Part shown: positions 6,058 through 15,358 of the stretch, one piece after another
Numbering within the stretch: the stretch's first letter is position 1
Layout of the letters: every line of letters begins with the position of its first letter
Assembly (NCBI RefSeq): GCF_003014475.1
Contig: NZ_PYGJ01000002.1
Coordinates: forward strand, 186,001-250,000
Direction: 5' to 3'
From: Shimia abyssi
GTDB taxonomy: Bacteria > Pseudomonadota > Alphaproteobacteria > Rhodobacterales > Rhodobacteraceae
DNA length: 64,000 nt
Made by a program: the position numbers and the translations under genes
The notes under the pieces: generated by a model
Told to the model about the DNA's origin: nothing
The model's input: the letters and a program-made list of their open reading frames with translations, nothing else
Database searches by the model: none

Positions 6058-9007
6058 GCAGGCGCCCTCCTTCCGGGTCAAAGAAATGTGTGGGAATGAC
6101 CTGAGCCTTTACATCGGTTCCCCGCACGGGATCGACTACGCGGATAATCTCGCCCATGCGCTGATCACCGCCTTTGAGAAAGGCCATTCCGATGGAGTGC
6201 CCCAGATGTGGCGAGATACAGGCTGATGTCACATGCCCCTGTTCGCTGTCGATATGAACAGGCGCAGTTTCATTCACCAACTGGGAACCGGCGGTTATCA
6301 CTTCGCTTTGGTTCACGGGCTTCAGGCCGACAAGGCGCAATCCATTGGGATCAGTCAGCCCCTCCCGCTGGTCCAGTGTACTGCCGATGCTGTCTTTTTT
6401 GCGGGATACCATGCGCCCCATACCCAGCATCAGTGCGGTGGCCCTGCCGTCGAGTTCGCGACCCGTCGGGTGGCCTTTCTCAATGCGCATGATGTCGAGC
6501 GCCTCAAGACCATAGGGAGCTACTCCAAGATCTTGCCCCAACTCTAGCATTCGGCGCCACAGCGCATCGCCATAACGGGTGGGAACAGCCAATTCATAGG
6601 CCAGTTCACCCGAGAATGAGATCCGAAACAGGCGTGCCCTCAGGCCGCCGCACAGCGTCACGGAATCGCAGGCCATGAACGGGAATGCCTCGTTTGAGAT
6701 ATCAAACTCGGAATCCACAATCCTCTGCAGCAGTTCGCGCGATTTCGGTCCAGCGATGGCATACTGCGCCCAAGCCTCTGTGGTCGAGATCAGCTGCACG
6801 TCCATGTCCGGCCACAAGCATTGACGGGCAAATTCCATGTTTCTCAGAACCGCCCCGGCATTGGCTGTTGTGGTCGTGATGACGAAGTGTTCTTCCGCCA
6901 ATCGTGCAGCGGTGCCGTCATCGTAACAGGCGCCATCTTCGCGCAGCATGATGCCATAGCGCACCTTACCCACTGCCAGCTTGGCAAAACCATTGGCATA
7001 GACCCTGTTCAGGAATGACGCGGCATCCGCGCCCTGAACGTCGATTTTTCCCAGTGTGGTCACATCGCAGATGCCCACATTCTTGCGCACGTTACAGGCC
7101 TCTCGGTCAGCGGACTGGCGCCAATGGGTCTCGCCCGGCTGCGGAAACCAGCGCGCCCGCATCCAGTCGCCGGCAACGTCAAAGGGCGCATTATGTTCTC
7201 TGGCCCATTTGTCAGTCGGGGTTTCGCGCGTCGGGTGGAAGTGTTTGCCCACCGTGCGCCCGCCGATTGTGCCCAGTGCAACCGGTGTATAGGGCGGCCG
7301 GAAAATCGTCGTTCCCGTTTCGGGGATCGATTTGCCGGTCAGCTCGGCCATTATTGCCAAAGCATTGACGTTAGCAGTTTTGCCCTGGTCAGTGGCCATG
7401 CCGAGAGTAGTGTAGCGTTTGAGATGCTCGACCGATCGGTAGTTCTCCTGATGTGCCAGCTTAACGTCCTTGACGGTCACGTCGTTCTGCTGGTCCAGCC
7501 AAGCCCGGCCCTTGCCATGGGGCACATGGTAAAGTGGCTGGAGGTTATAGGCGCCGTTATCGGCGCGCGGCAGCTTCAATGCGCTGGCGGCGATACCCAG
7601 GCTTTCCAGGGCAGCCACAGCTTCTTCCGCCCCGCTGCGCATTGCGTCTTCAGTCGAAAACAGGCCTTTGGCCGCACCCGCCACCGACATGCCAACTGGG
7701 ATGTTCCGGCCGGGAACGAAAGCTGCAATACTCTCAATCCAGACAGGACGGCCGCCCTGGTGGCAGGTCAGGTGGACGTTGGGATTCCAGCCGCCAGACA
7801 CGCCCAAGGCGCCACAGGCTAGCGTTTCCTCGTGGCCATCCGCTTGACGGACCCGGATGCTGCTCAGGCCATGCCGCCCCTTGGTGCCGATAACATGCGC
7901 GCCACTGATCAGCCGCACATCCGTCAGTGTCGGCGCATCCAGCCGGGCATCGACGATGGCTGTGACATCAACACCTTTTGCCATCAGGTCTACCGCAGTG
8001 CGATGGCCATCATCATTGTTGGTGAAGACCGCCACCTTCCGCGCGGGGGTTGCAGCCCAGCGGTTGGCATAGGCCCGCATCGATCCTGCCAGCATCACCC
8101 CCGGACGGTCGTTGTCCGGGAAAGCAATTGGACGCTCGGTTGCCCCGGCACAAAGGATCGCGCGCTTTGAATAAACCCGCCACAATGTCTGCCGCGGCTT
8201 CCCTGCCACAGGGGTTTGCAGATGGTCTTGCACCCTCTCAACCACACCGTAAACCCCGTGGTCAAAGGCCCCCATCGCCGTGCTTCGCGGCATCAGGCGC
8301 ACATTGTCCATCGCGGTTAGCTCGGCCAGAGTCTGCTCAACCCATTCGACCGCAGGCTTTCCGTCGACATCTTCCTGTTCGACGTTCAGGCGCCCGCCAA
8401 AACGGCTATCTTCATCCGCGAGGATGACGTTTGCGCTTGCACGGCCCGCGGTCAGTGCCGCCATCAGGCCAGCGGGCCCACCCCCAATCACCAGCAGATC
8501 GCAATGGAGGAAGCCCTTTTCATATTCATCCGGGTCATCTTCCCCAGACAGGCGACCAAGGCCTGCAGCTGAGCGGATGATGGGTTCATAGACTTTCTCC
8601 CAGAAAGCCGCCGGCCACATGAACGTCTTGTAATAGAAACCGGCGCTCAGAATATCCGAGAACAAATCGTTCAGGGCAAGCAGGTCGTAACGTAAGCTGC
8701 CCTTGTAATTCTGGGAGCAAGCAACCAGCCCTTCGTACAGCTCCGCTACTGTAGCGCGTGTGTTTGGTTCCTGCCGGGCTCCACTGCGCAATTCGACCAG
8801 CGCGTTTGGCTCCTCGGAGCCAGCGGTGAAAATACCACGCGGACGGTGATACTTGAACGATCGACCCAGGAAACGCACGCCATTGGCCATCAGGGCAGAC
8901 GCCAGCGTGTCGCCCTCATACCCCAGATAGGCACGACCATCGAAATTGAAGTTCAGTGGCTTTCCGCGGTTGATCAGGCCGCCATTCAAACGGTTGGATT
9001 GGGTCAT
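6050..9007 (-). CDS. soxA: sarcosine oxidase-type alpha subunit (SoxA)
   Basis: A 985-residue protein of normal length for the family. In order: an N-terminal ferredoxin-like fold (NGVRFLGRSFKYHRPRGIF, residues 43-61), an FAD/NAD-binding domain (LLVIGGGPAGLMAAL, near residue 172), and from about residue 600 an aminomethyltransferase-like, folate-binding domain (ACNVRKNVGICDVTTLGKIDV). The complex demethylates N-methyl amines and passes the methyl group to tetrahydrofolate or releases formaldehyde. The ATG overlaps the soxD stop as ATGA. The nearby enolase-type, DadA-type and Ldh-type enzymes suggest an N-methyl amino or imino acid substrate. Confidence 0.92.
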   Translation of the reverse strand: MTQSNRLNGGLINRGKPLNFNFDGRAYLGYEGDTLASALMANGVRFLGRSFKYHRPRGIFTAGSEEPNALVELRSGARQEPNTRATVAELYEGLVACSQNYKGSLRYDLLALNDLFSDILSAGFYYKTFMWPAAFWEKVYEPIIRSAAGLGRLSGEDDPDEYEKGFLHCDLLVIGGGPAGLMAALTAGRASANVILADEDSRFGGRLNVEQEDVDGKPAVEWVEQTLAELTAMDNVRLMPRSTAMGAFDHGVYGVVERVQDHLQTPVAGKPRQTLWRVYSKRAILCAGATERPIAFPDNDRPGVMLAGSMRAYANRWAATPARKVAVFTNNDDGHRTAVDLMAKGVDVTAIVDARLDAPTLTDVRLISGAHVIGTKGRHGLSSIRVRQADGHEETLACGALGVSGGWNPNVHLTCHQGGRPVWIESIAAFVPGRNIPVGMSVAGAAKGLFSTEDAMRSGAEEAVAALESLGIAASALKLPRADNGAYNLQPLYHVPHGKGRAWLDQQNDVTVKDVKLAHQENYRSVEHLKRYTTLGMATDQGKTANVNALAIMAELTGKSIPETGTTIFRPPYTPVALGTIGGRTVGKHFHPTRETPTDKWAREHNAPFDVAGDWMRARWFPQPGETHWRQSADREACNVRKNVGICDVTTLGKIDVQGADAASFLNRVYANGFAKLAVGKVRYGIMLREDGACYDDGTAARLAEEHFVITTTTANAGAVLRNMEFARQCLWPDMDVQLISTTEAWAQYAIAGPKSRELLQRIVDSEFDISNEAFPFMACDSVTLCGGLRARLFRISFSGELAYELAVPTRYGDALWRRMLELGQDLGVAPYGLEALDIMRIEKGHPTGRELDGRATALMLGMGRMVSRKKDSIGSTLDQREGLTDPNGLRLVGLKPVNQSEVITAGSQLVNETAPVHIDSEQGHVTSACISPHLGHSIGMAFLKGGDQRMGEIIRVVDPVRGTDVKAQVIPTHFFDPEGGRLRA

Positions 9008-9291
9008 TTGCTGCGCCCCTGCTTGCGGGCCACATCGCTGGCCAGTTCGACATTAGTGATTTCATGCGTCACCGTGTTGCGTGTTACGACTAGCCACGAG
9101 CGGTCGCCATGCTCGTGATACCAAAGCTCGCGGTGCTCCCCGGCTGGATCATCACGCAGGTAGACGTATTCGTAAAACTGATCCATCGCGTTCCCGGCCT
9201 GCCAGTCGGGACGGTCAATCAGGCAAGCATCGCCGAGATAGGTGAATTCCTGCCGGTCACGCGGCCCCAAAAGAGGGTGATTGATAATCAT
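9004..9291 (-). CDS. soxD: sarcosine oxidase-type delta subunit (SoxD), zinc ligands missing
   Basis: A 95-residue protein recognisable by NHPLLGPRDRQEFTYLGDA at the start and WYHEHGDRSWLVVTRNTVT near residues 57-75. In the classic delta subunit a zinc ion is held by a Cys-x2-Cys pair at the N-terminus, a histidine and a further cysteine in the second block. Here the first pair is His and Leu and the last cysteine is Asp. The only cysteine in the protein is Cys23, outside the motif. So the fold is kept and the metal site appears lost. Position between soxB and soxA, with four-base overlap to soxA, is the usual order. Confidence 0.85.
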   Translation of the reverse strand: MIINHPLLGPRDRQEFTYLGDACLIDRPDWQAGNAMDQFYEYVYLRDDPAGEHRELWYHEHGDRSWLVVTRNTVTHEITNVELASDVARKQGRSK

Positions 9292-9302
9292 TTGACCGCT
9301 CC

Positions 9303-10550
9303 TTACTGCCGGTTCGGGTTCGGGCCTTGGCCCTTTTCATCAAGCAGGTAGCCGGTCCGGAACCGGTCAAGACGATAGGGCTTGGCAAGTTCATGCGGCT
9401 GTTCTGTGCTTAGAAGATGAGCAAAGCATTCGCCGGCTGCGGGTGTTGCTTTGAATCCGCCGTAGCACCAGCCGCCGTTCAAATAGAGACCCTTGATCGG
9501 CGTTTCGTCGATCACCGCATGGCCATCCATGGACATATCCTGCAAACCGCCCCATGCCCGCAAAAGACGAGCGCGCGACAGCATTGGGAACAAGGTCACA
9601 GCGGCTTCAATCACCGATTCAAAGACCGGCAGGTTGCCCCGCTGGGCGCAGGAATTGTACTGATCCAGGTCGCCTCCCATAACCAGGCCGCCTTTGTCCG
9701 ACTGCGAAATATAGAAGTGACCTGCGCCATAATTGACTTGGCCGGGAATGATGGGCTTGAGCCCTTCAGACACGAAAGCCTGAAGAACATGGCTTTCGAT
9801 TGGGGTACGAATGCCCGCCATGTCCATCACTCGGCTGGTATTTCCAGCTACCGAGACACCAACCTTCCTTGCGCCGATGAACCCGCGGGTTGTCTCAATC
9901 CCCAGGACCTTACCTTGCTCAATCCGGAACCCCATAACTTCGCAATTCTGAAGGATATCTACTCCGCGCCTGTCGGCCGACCGCGCATATCCCCAGACCA
10001 CAGCGTCATGGCGGGCGGTGCCACCGCGCCGGTGAAGATAGGCACCCGTGATAGGGAAACGTCCGTCGAAATTCATCGAGGGGTACATCTTGCGCACCTG
10101 CTCAGGCCCCAAAATCTCGCCATCTGTGCCTTGCATCCGCATGATGTTGGTTTTGCGATAGTGGTCGTCCCTCTCTGAGTCGTTGTGGTGCACGAACAAC
10201 AAGCCACGCTGTGAGTGCATGACATTGAAGTTCAACTCCCGCTCCATCTTTTCCCACAGGCCAACACTGTGATCGTAGAAGCGGGTATTTGGAGGCAAAG
10301 TGTAGTCACCACGCACAATTGTCGTGTTACGCCCGGCATTGCCGGACCCAATCCAGCCTTTTTCGACCACTGCGATGCTTTTCTCACCATATTTCGTCGC
10401 TAGGTAATGTGCAGTCGCCAACCCGTGGCCTCCGCCGCCAATGACAATGATGTCGTAATTGGGTTTGGGTTCCGGATTGCGCCAAGCAGGCTTCCAACCT
10501 TTTTGGCCATTCAAGGCCTCTCTAATGACTCTTAGCCCTGAGTACCTCAT
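9303..10550 (-). CDS. soxB: sarcosine oxidase-type beta subunit (SoxB)
   Basis: A 415-residue FAD-dependent oxidoreductase of the DAO fold. The dinucleotide-binding loop IIVIGGGGHGLATAHYL (about residues 34-50) and the segment GGTARHDAVVWGYAR (177-190) are typical. A histidine in this second region carries the covalent FMN in known enzymes, and His181 is the best candidate here. It begins MRYSGLRVIREALNG; the ATG at 10550 fits the usual N-terminus, with AAAGGAAAAG upstream, and an in-frame ATG at 10583 is possible. It is the first gene of soxBDAG, and the only gap before the next gene upstream carries a LacI-type palindrome. Confidence 0.9.
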   Translation of the reverse strand: MRYSGLRVIREALNGQKGWKPAWRNPEPKPNYDIIVIGGGGHGLATAHYLATKYGEKSIAVVEKGWIGSGNAGRNTTIVRGDYTLPPNTRFYDHSVGLWEKMERELNFNVMHSQRGLLFVHHNDSERDDHYRKTNIMRMQGTDGEILGPEQVRKMYPSMNFDGRFPITGAYLHRRGGTARHDAVVWGYARSADRRGVDILQNCEVMGFRIEQGKVLGIETTRGFIGARKVGVSVAGNTSRVMDMAGIRTPIESHVLQAFVSEGLKPIIPGQVNYGAGHFYISQSDKGGLVMGGDLDQYNSCAQRGNLPVFESVIEAAVTLFPMLSRARLLRAWGGLQDMSMDGHAVIDETPIKGLYLNGGWCYGGFKATPAAGECFAHLLSTEQPHELAKPYRLDRFRTGYLLDEKGQGPNPNRQ

Positions 10551-10870
10551 GGCATTCTTTTCCTTTATGGCATGGGTGCCCATTTGGCACCCAGTTCGTG
10601 GAACCGGCCAGTTTCAACGCTGATGTGGGCAATGCCGAATCCCATGTTCTGGAACGCTTAATGCTCATAAGTTAATCGATTAACTTCCAATTCGTCAATC
10701 ACCTTCAACGCCAATAGGAGTCGCAGTTCAAGTATCACTTACAGTGCTGGGCGTTCGCCCGGGTGGGCGGACGCGTGCCCGATACTTGCGTATCGGGCGG
10801 GTAAACGCGATCAAATGCGACACCCTCCAAAAGACAACTCAGGCAACCAAATGGCGATCTTGTGCCTGAT
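10551..10870. other. intergenic: soxB promoter region and Ldh-gene 3' end
   Basis: This 320-base gap holds the promoter of soxBDAG. It contains the palindrome AGTTAATCGATTAACT (10670-10685) about 120 bases before soxB. The hairpin GCCCGATAC-ttgc-GTATCGGGC (10777-10798) could end the transcript of the upstream dehydrogenase gene, though no clean T-run follows it. Nothing else recognised. Confidence 0.55.
10670..10685. promoter_or_regulatory. LacI-type operator upstream of soxB
   Basis: AGTTAATCGATTAACT is a perfect 16-base palindrome with the central CG step typical of LacI-family operators. The same sequence occurs at 18531-18548, next to the lacI-family gene at 18659. This links soxBDAG to that regulator. 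Binding is inferred from sequence identity only. Confidence 0.75.
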
Positions 10871-11881
10871 TCACGAATCGGGACGACTACAAAGCTCTTG
10901 AATGGTGGCGACAAGTTTCGCATCTATGGCACGGTTGGTTGTATCATTGCGGTTGTTGTGGCGCCTTGCGCCCGGCAGACGAGATCCCGGAATTGCCTCG
11001 TATTTTTCGAAAAACTCTTCGCAATGGCCCTCCCAACCTTCACCGGCCAGTAGTGATGGCGAAAATGCCAGGAAAAACTCTCCCCCACGGGGAGGGCCAC
11101 CATCACCGTTGTCGGCATCTTGCGCTTCATAGCTAAACCGTTCACCGGTCGCACCAGCCGCCAAGAGTTCAACCATCGTTGCAATAGCAGAACCCTTGTG
11201 CCCTCCGAAGGGAAGCAAAACGCCTTTCAAGATTGCTGCCGGATCGGTGGTTTCATTGCCATTCTCATCCAATCCGGTTCCAAGGGGGACCGAATGGCCA
11301 TCTCTTGCGGCAATTGCAACATCGCCGCCTGCCATTGCGGAGGTTGCCATGTCGAATACAAATGGTGGTTTGTTTTTCCGTGGCCAGGCAAAAGCGAGCG
11401 GATTGGTACCAAATAAAGGCTTGTTTGAACCATGTGGTGCGACATTTGGCATATAACTTACACAAGCCATCCCTGCCAAATTTTGTTCGGCCAATGCCTC
11501 AACTTCTGGCCAAAGGGCAGCAAAATGATGCGTGTGGGTAAGAGTCATTACTGCGATACCGAACTCACTCGCTGCTTTCGCCAGCGCTGGAATACCTCGC
11601 TCGATTGCCAAGGGGGCATACCCATCGTCGCCATTCGCGTTAACAATTACAGGTGATTTGTTGGAAATCTGCGGATCGGCGGCGCCGTTGACCTTCCCAC
11701 TACGTAGGGATGCCACATATCCGGGCACCCTGAACAAGCCGTGGGAATGAGACCCGTCTCGCTCAGCAGCAACAACCGTCCGGGTCAGGGCCCCGGCGTT
11801 TTGAGGGTCGCATCCATTTTGGGTGAATGCTTCTAGTGCGAGATCATGTATCTCACTCAGCGATAGGTTTACGACGGTCAT
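10871..11881 (-). CDS. Ldh-type NAD(P)H oxidoreductase (malate/L-lactate dehydrogenase 2 family)
   Basis: A 336-residue protein of the family that includes Delta1-piperideine-2-carboxylate/pyrroline-2-carboxylate reductases and ureidoglycolate dehydrogenases. Supporting segments are GSHSHGLFRVPGYVASLRSG (residues 43-62), THTHHFAALWPEVE, and APHGSNKPLFGTNPLAFAWP with the catalytic-histidine region. In this setting (SoxBDAG, DadA-type oxidase, enolase-type enzyme) reduction of a cyclic imino acid is a reasonable reading, but the sequence alone does not fix the substrate. It is the last gene of the 18463-10871 run. The C-terminus is rather hydrophilic (RRHNNRNDTTNRAID). Confidence 0.82.
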   Translation of the reverse strand: MTVVNLSLSEIHDLALEAFTQNGCDPQNAGALTRTVVAAERDGSHSHGLFRVPGYVASLRSGKVNGAADPQISNKSPVIVNANGDDGYAPLAIERGIPALAKAASEFGIAVMTLTHTHHFAALWPEVEALAEQNLAGMACVSYMPNVAPHGSNKPLFGTNPLAFAWPRKNKPPFVFDMATSAMAGGDVAIAARDGHSVPLGTGLDENGNETTDPAAILKGVLLPFGGHKGSAIATMVELLAAGATGERFSYEAQDADNGDGGPPRGGEFFLAFSPSLLAGEGWEGHCEEFFEKYEAIPGSRLPGARRHNNRNDTTNRAIDAKLVATIQELCSRPDS

Positions 11882-12001
11882 TAGAAAAGCCTCCTCAGCC
11901 GGGCACGGAACGAAATCGAATTTTGTAGCGCAGTATTATTCATGACTTTCTTCTTTTGGTGTCTGGGCCATTGTTTATGGCGGGTGATGTTGCGGAATAT
12001 C

Positions 12002-12916
12002 TCAATTCAACGGTCCCAAGTGTTTCGAGAACCGGCGGATGCATGCTGCGCCGAAATCAGTCGCTGGCAATGAGGGTTCTCGGCTGCCGCCAAGCTCAAT
12101 TCCCAAACGCGCTGCGGCCAGCATCTTTCCATAGGTCAGGAAATGTGGAATTCCCTGCATGATAAAGCAGAGAACCGGCAATAGATCGGCATATAGCTTA
12201 TCGGCCCGCTCTTCGGTCCCAGCAGTGAATTCAGCGAAAATTTCGCTGGTCTTATCTACCGTATCAATCGCCGGGATCAGCCCACTGGCACCCGCGCGCA
12301 GGTTGTCAGGTAATTCCAGTCCGCACCGACCATTGAAAAGCATCACGCTATCCCCGAGCTCTGACGCGACAGACTCAAGATTGACGGCGTTGCATTCCAG
12401 TTTCGCGATGGTGAAATTTTCGTGGTCATTCGCAAGCGCGATCAAGCTCTGGTTACTTAGTCCGAAGCCAAGGAACTCCGGCGCGTTCTGAATCCCAACC
12501 GGGCAATCGACCGCCGAGATAATCTCGGAGAAAAAGCCCGCCAGCTTTGCATCGTCCATTTTCTGCGAGGGAGGCTGGAGCATCAGTGCCGACACGCCGC
12601 TTTGAATTGCTCGCTTCGAAAACTCAATCTGCTCGGTGATCGTATCGCCATAGACGGTCGCCAAGAGCGGTTTGCGTCCTTCAATGCGCTCCGCGACGAC
12701 TTCAAGGACCTCGATGCGCTCATCGAATGTCAGCTTCGAGACCTCCGTACCCAGCCCCAGAATCGCAACTCCGGCAGCCTGGGTGCCCAAAGCCGCATCC
12801 ACCTGACGCCGAAACGGATCCTGGCGCAATACACCGCGATCGTCAAAGAACGCATAGAGCATTGGATAAATGCCGGGCGATACGACCGCAGATGAATTGT
12901 CTTGCAATGCTATCAT
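12002..12916 (-). CDS. DHDPS/NAL-family aldolase or dehydratase
   Basis: A 304-residue TIM-barrel protein of the dihydrodipicolinate synthase/N-acetylneuraminate lyase family. The Schiff-base lysine is in TIAKLECN and the GxxxE block is seen as GLGTEVSKLTFDER. The usual catalytic tyrosine motif YNxP is replaced by QNAPEF, as in some keto-deoxy-acid dehydratase-like members. Reaction uncertain: cleavage, dehydration or deamination of a 2-keto acid. The ATG at 12916 has TTTGGAGG upstream and overlaps the previous stop as ATGA, so it is coupled to the enolase-superfamily gene. Upstream in-frame codons to 13078 lie inside that gene and are unlikely to be used. Confidence 0.82.
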   Translation of the reverse strand: MIALQDNSSAVVSPGIYPMLYAFFDDRGVLRQDPFRRQVDAALGTQAAGVAILGLGTEVSKLTFDERIEVLEVVAERIEGRKPLLATVYGDTITEQIEFSKRAIQSGVSALMLQPPSQKMDDAKLAGFFSEIISAVDCPVGIQNAPEFLGFGLSNQSLIALANDHENFTIAKLECNAVNLESVASELGDSVMLFNGRCGLELPDNLRAGASGLIPAIDTVDKTSEIFAEFTAGTEERADKLYADLLPVLCFIMQGIPHFLTYGKMLAAARLGIELGGSREPSLPATDFGAACIRRFSKHLGPLN

Positions 12917-14061
12917 GTTACCTCCAAACCATTCTTCTTGTCGTAGGCTTCTGCGGCCCGACCAACGGCGTCCTCGTTCAGGGTAAATCCAAGACCAGGG
13001 GCGGACATGACCGGAATTTTCCCGACATTTGGCGCCAGATCCGGGCTTTCGACGATGTCCTCTTGCAGGAGTTGCCACATGATCTGATTGCCATCATCCA
13101 AATTCGGAACACCCGACGCAGCTTGTATCGAGGCGCAGGTGGTAATTCCGGTCTCCCAAACACCGTGAATACACACGTTGATGTCGAATACCTGAGCTAT
13201 CGCAGCGACGCGGCGGAACCCAAGAATACCTCCAGTTTCGTGCAGACCCACAGTCAGCAGGCTTGCCGCACCGCTGGAGCACATCGAGTGAGCCTCCTCT
13301 AGTGTGTACACGGACTGGTCGGCGGCAATTGGGACTGAGCAGGATTGTTTCAATGCCTTCAATGCCGGAACGCCGGCAATCGCCGACACCGGCTGTTCAA
13401 CCATCTCGAGATCATACTTGGCGAGCTTATTGATCATCACCTGGGCCTCCATCAAGTCCCAGGCCTCATTCGGGTCGATCCGAAGTCGCTTGTTGCCAAT
13501 TGCCTTTCTGACAGCTTCGACATTGGCCATATCTTTATCGTTGGTGTATCCGGCCTTGAGGTAAATCACTTCAAAGCCGTCCGACGCCAACTGACCGGCA
13601 TGTGCTGCAACCTCTTCCGTACTGTCTCCCTGGACAAACCCCATGAAACTCACCGTGTCATGGATCTTCCCACCCAACAGGGCATGAACCGGCAGATCCA
13701 ACGATTTGCCAAGTGCATCCCAAAGGGCCAATTCAACACCTGCAAACGCAAAATTGCCTATTCTTGGATGAGATTGGCTGGCATAGTGATGTCCAAAATT
13801 TTGCGTAAAGAGCTGTTTCATCAAATCGGTGATCTGAGTGATGGGCTGCCCTATCAGGACCGTTTTAGCGGTTAGTAAGAGCGCATGGATCGCCTCTGGG
13901 GACGTCATCGTCGGGGCGGTTTCGCCGTAGCCGACGACGCCCGCATCCGTTTCGACCTCAATCAGGATTGTTGTTTGACCAAGATTCTTGCCCATGGCCC
14001 AGACATAGGGCGTCTTGAACTTGGAAAAGAGCCGTGTGAGGCGAATATCTTTTATTTTCAT
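12913..14061 (-). CDS. enolase-superfamily enzyme (mandelate racemase/muconate lactonizing type)
   Basis: A 382-residue protein with the two-domain MR/MLE layout. Metal ligands are visible in order: RIDPNEAW (Asp), MVEQPV (Glu) and IAADQS (Asp). The KxK position reads YLKAG, so the second lysine is kept and the first is Tyr. The opposite-face lysine region reads GLHETGG, with no lysine; a histidine stands in IHGVWETG. This points to an epimerase or dehydratase with altered general acid/base residues. Its place between DadA-type and DHDPS-type genes suggests work on an amino or hydroxy acid. I prefer the ATG at 14061 (GGAAGA eight bases upstream) to the one at 14076. Confidence 0.85.
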   Translation of the reverse strand: MKIKDIRLTRLFSKFKTPYVWAMGKNLGQTTILIEVETDAGVVGYGETAPTMTSPEAIHALLLTAKTVLIGQPITQITDLMKQLFTQNFGHHYASQSHPRIGNFAFAGVELALWDALGKSLDLPVHALLGGKIHDTVSFMGFVQGDSTEEVAAHAGQLASDGFEVIYLKAGYTNDKDMANVEAVRKAIGNKRLRIDPNEAWDLMEAQVMINKLAKYDLEMVEQPVSAIAGVPALKALKQSCSVPIAADQSVYTLEEAHSMCSSGAASLLTVGLHETGGILGFRRVAAIAQVFDINVCIHGVWETGITTCASIQAASGVPNLDDGNQIMWQLLQEDIVESPDLAPNVGKIPVMSAPGLGFTLNEDAVGRAAEAYDKKNGLEVT

Positions 14062-14092
14062 GACCTTGTCTTCCATTAGGTTTATCTTCTGT

Positions 14093-15358
14093 CTAGTGTG
14101 ATCGAGTTACTGCATAGCTGGATGCGTCCAAGGCTGTTGGCTTGCCCATGATGAGGTCAGCAAGCAACTCTGCCGACCCGGTGGCGAGGGTCCAACCCAG
14201 ATGGCCGTGCCCGGTATTGACCCAAAGCCCCTTGCTGGATGCTTCGCCGATATAGGGCAAACCGTCAGCACTCATCGGGCGGAATCCAGTCCACGGCTCG
14301 CGCTTGCAGCCGTCAAGCGTCTGCGCAAGGTTGGGGTAAACGGATTTGGTCAGGCGATCGAGTTGCCGGATTATTTTGGGGCTTAGAGTGTCGTCATGCC
14401 CGGCGAACTCGGCAATTCCAACAGCGCGCAATTTGCCATTTATTGGAACAATCCCGACATGCATCCCTTCGTCGATAACGGGATACGAAGGCAGGTCGTT
14501 GACGCCGGTTGTATCGTATGTGACCGAGTACCCTTTCACGGGGCGCACCAAGATTGATCTTGCGTCGTTTGCAGCCAATTTTCTTGTATTGGCCCCAAGG
14601 GCCAGAATGGTATTCTTCGCCCGAATATCTCCGATTGTTGTACGCGCGCCGATGACCTTTTCGCCTGACATCAGCAGTTCATTGGCTTGGCAACTAACAT
14701 GTATTATCTGACCGGAAGCGACGAGGTCATCGCGGAGGATTTGACAGAATTTTCGCGATTCCGCCACCACATCAGCGGAAAAACGAATTCCGCCTGCCAG
14801 CTGCGGGGCCAGCGCTTGAAGGTGCGGCTCAGCCTCAACAGTTTGATCAGGCGTTAGTGCCTCCCAATCTAGCCCAACCTCACTGAGGTGACGATTGGAT
14901 CTGATCTGGGCTTCCAGACCTGGTTGGTCGCGGTAGATTTTGATGGTGCCACATTTTTTGGCTTCGAATTGGTCTGCGTATCCTTTGTAGTATTCCTCAA
15001 AGACATCCATGGAAAAGAGCGCCAGTTCGAGCAATCGGCGGGTATGGAGTTCGTGCAGATGCGGCTTTGAGTTCTTGAGAAATTGCAGGCCCCATTTGAA
15101 CAGGGACGGGATAGCTTTCGGCTTGATCCGCACTGCGGAATTTTGTGTCACGATTGACCTCAAAAGCGTGGACAATATCCCTGGCGAATTCCATGGCATA
15201 GTTTGTGAAGGCACCAGCATCGCACCGTTTGCAAAGTTGGCACCAAGACCGACATCCTCGTTGGCCTCCACCAGCACGACCGAGCAGCCGCGTTTGGCCA
15301 ATCGGTGGGCCGTTGTGATGCCAATCAGCCCACCGCCGATTATGAGCGCGTCCGCCAT
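14093..15358 (-). CDS. DadA-type FAD-dependent D-amino-acid dehydrogenase/oxidase
   Basis: A 421-residue FAD oxidoreductase of the DAO family. The N-terminal loop ADALIIGGGLIGITTAHRLA binds the ADP part of FAD. The C-terminal blocks REPWTGFRPMSADGLPYIG and NTGHGHLGWTLATGSAELL are the hallmark of D-amino-acid dehydrogenases and hydroxyproline-type oxidases. It likely oxidises a D-amino or imino acid made by the neighbouring racemase-like enzyme. The ATG at 15358 overlaps the stop of a 36-codon ORF as TGATG. Direct electron transfer to the respiratory chain is typical of the family. Confidence 0.87.
   Translation of the reverse strand: MADALIIGGGLIGITTAHRLAKRGCSVVLVEANEDVGLGANFANGAMLVPSQTMPWNSPGILSTLLRSIVTQNSAVRIKPKAIPSLFKWGLQFLKNSKPHLHELHTRRLLELALFSMDVFEEYYKGYADQFEAKKCGTIKIYRDQPGLEAQIRSNRHLSEVGLDWEALTPDQTVEAEPHLQALAPQLAGGIRFSADVVAESRKFCQILRDDLVASGQIIHVSCQANELLMSGEKVIGARTTIGDIRAKNTILALGANTRKLAANDARSILVRPVKGYSVTYDTTGVNDLPSYPVIDEGMHVGIVPINGKLRAVGIAEFAGHDDTLSPKIIRQLDRLTKSVYPNLAQTLDGCKREPWTGFRPMSADGLPYIGEASSKGLWVNTGHGHLGWTLATGSAELLADLIMGKPTALDASSYAVTRSH

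Noticed and set aside
10735-10923. Minus-strand frame in the soxB-Ldh gap
   Set aside because: It overlaps the end of the dehydrogenase gene and the hairpin, is low in complexity and has no start signal.
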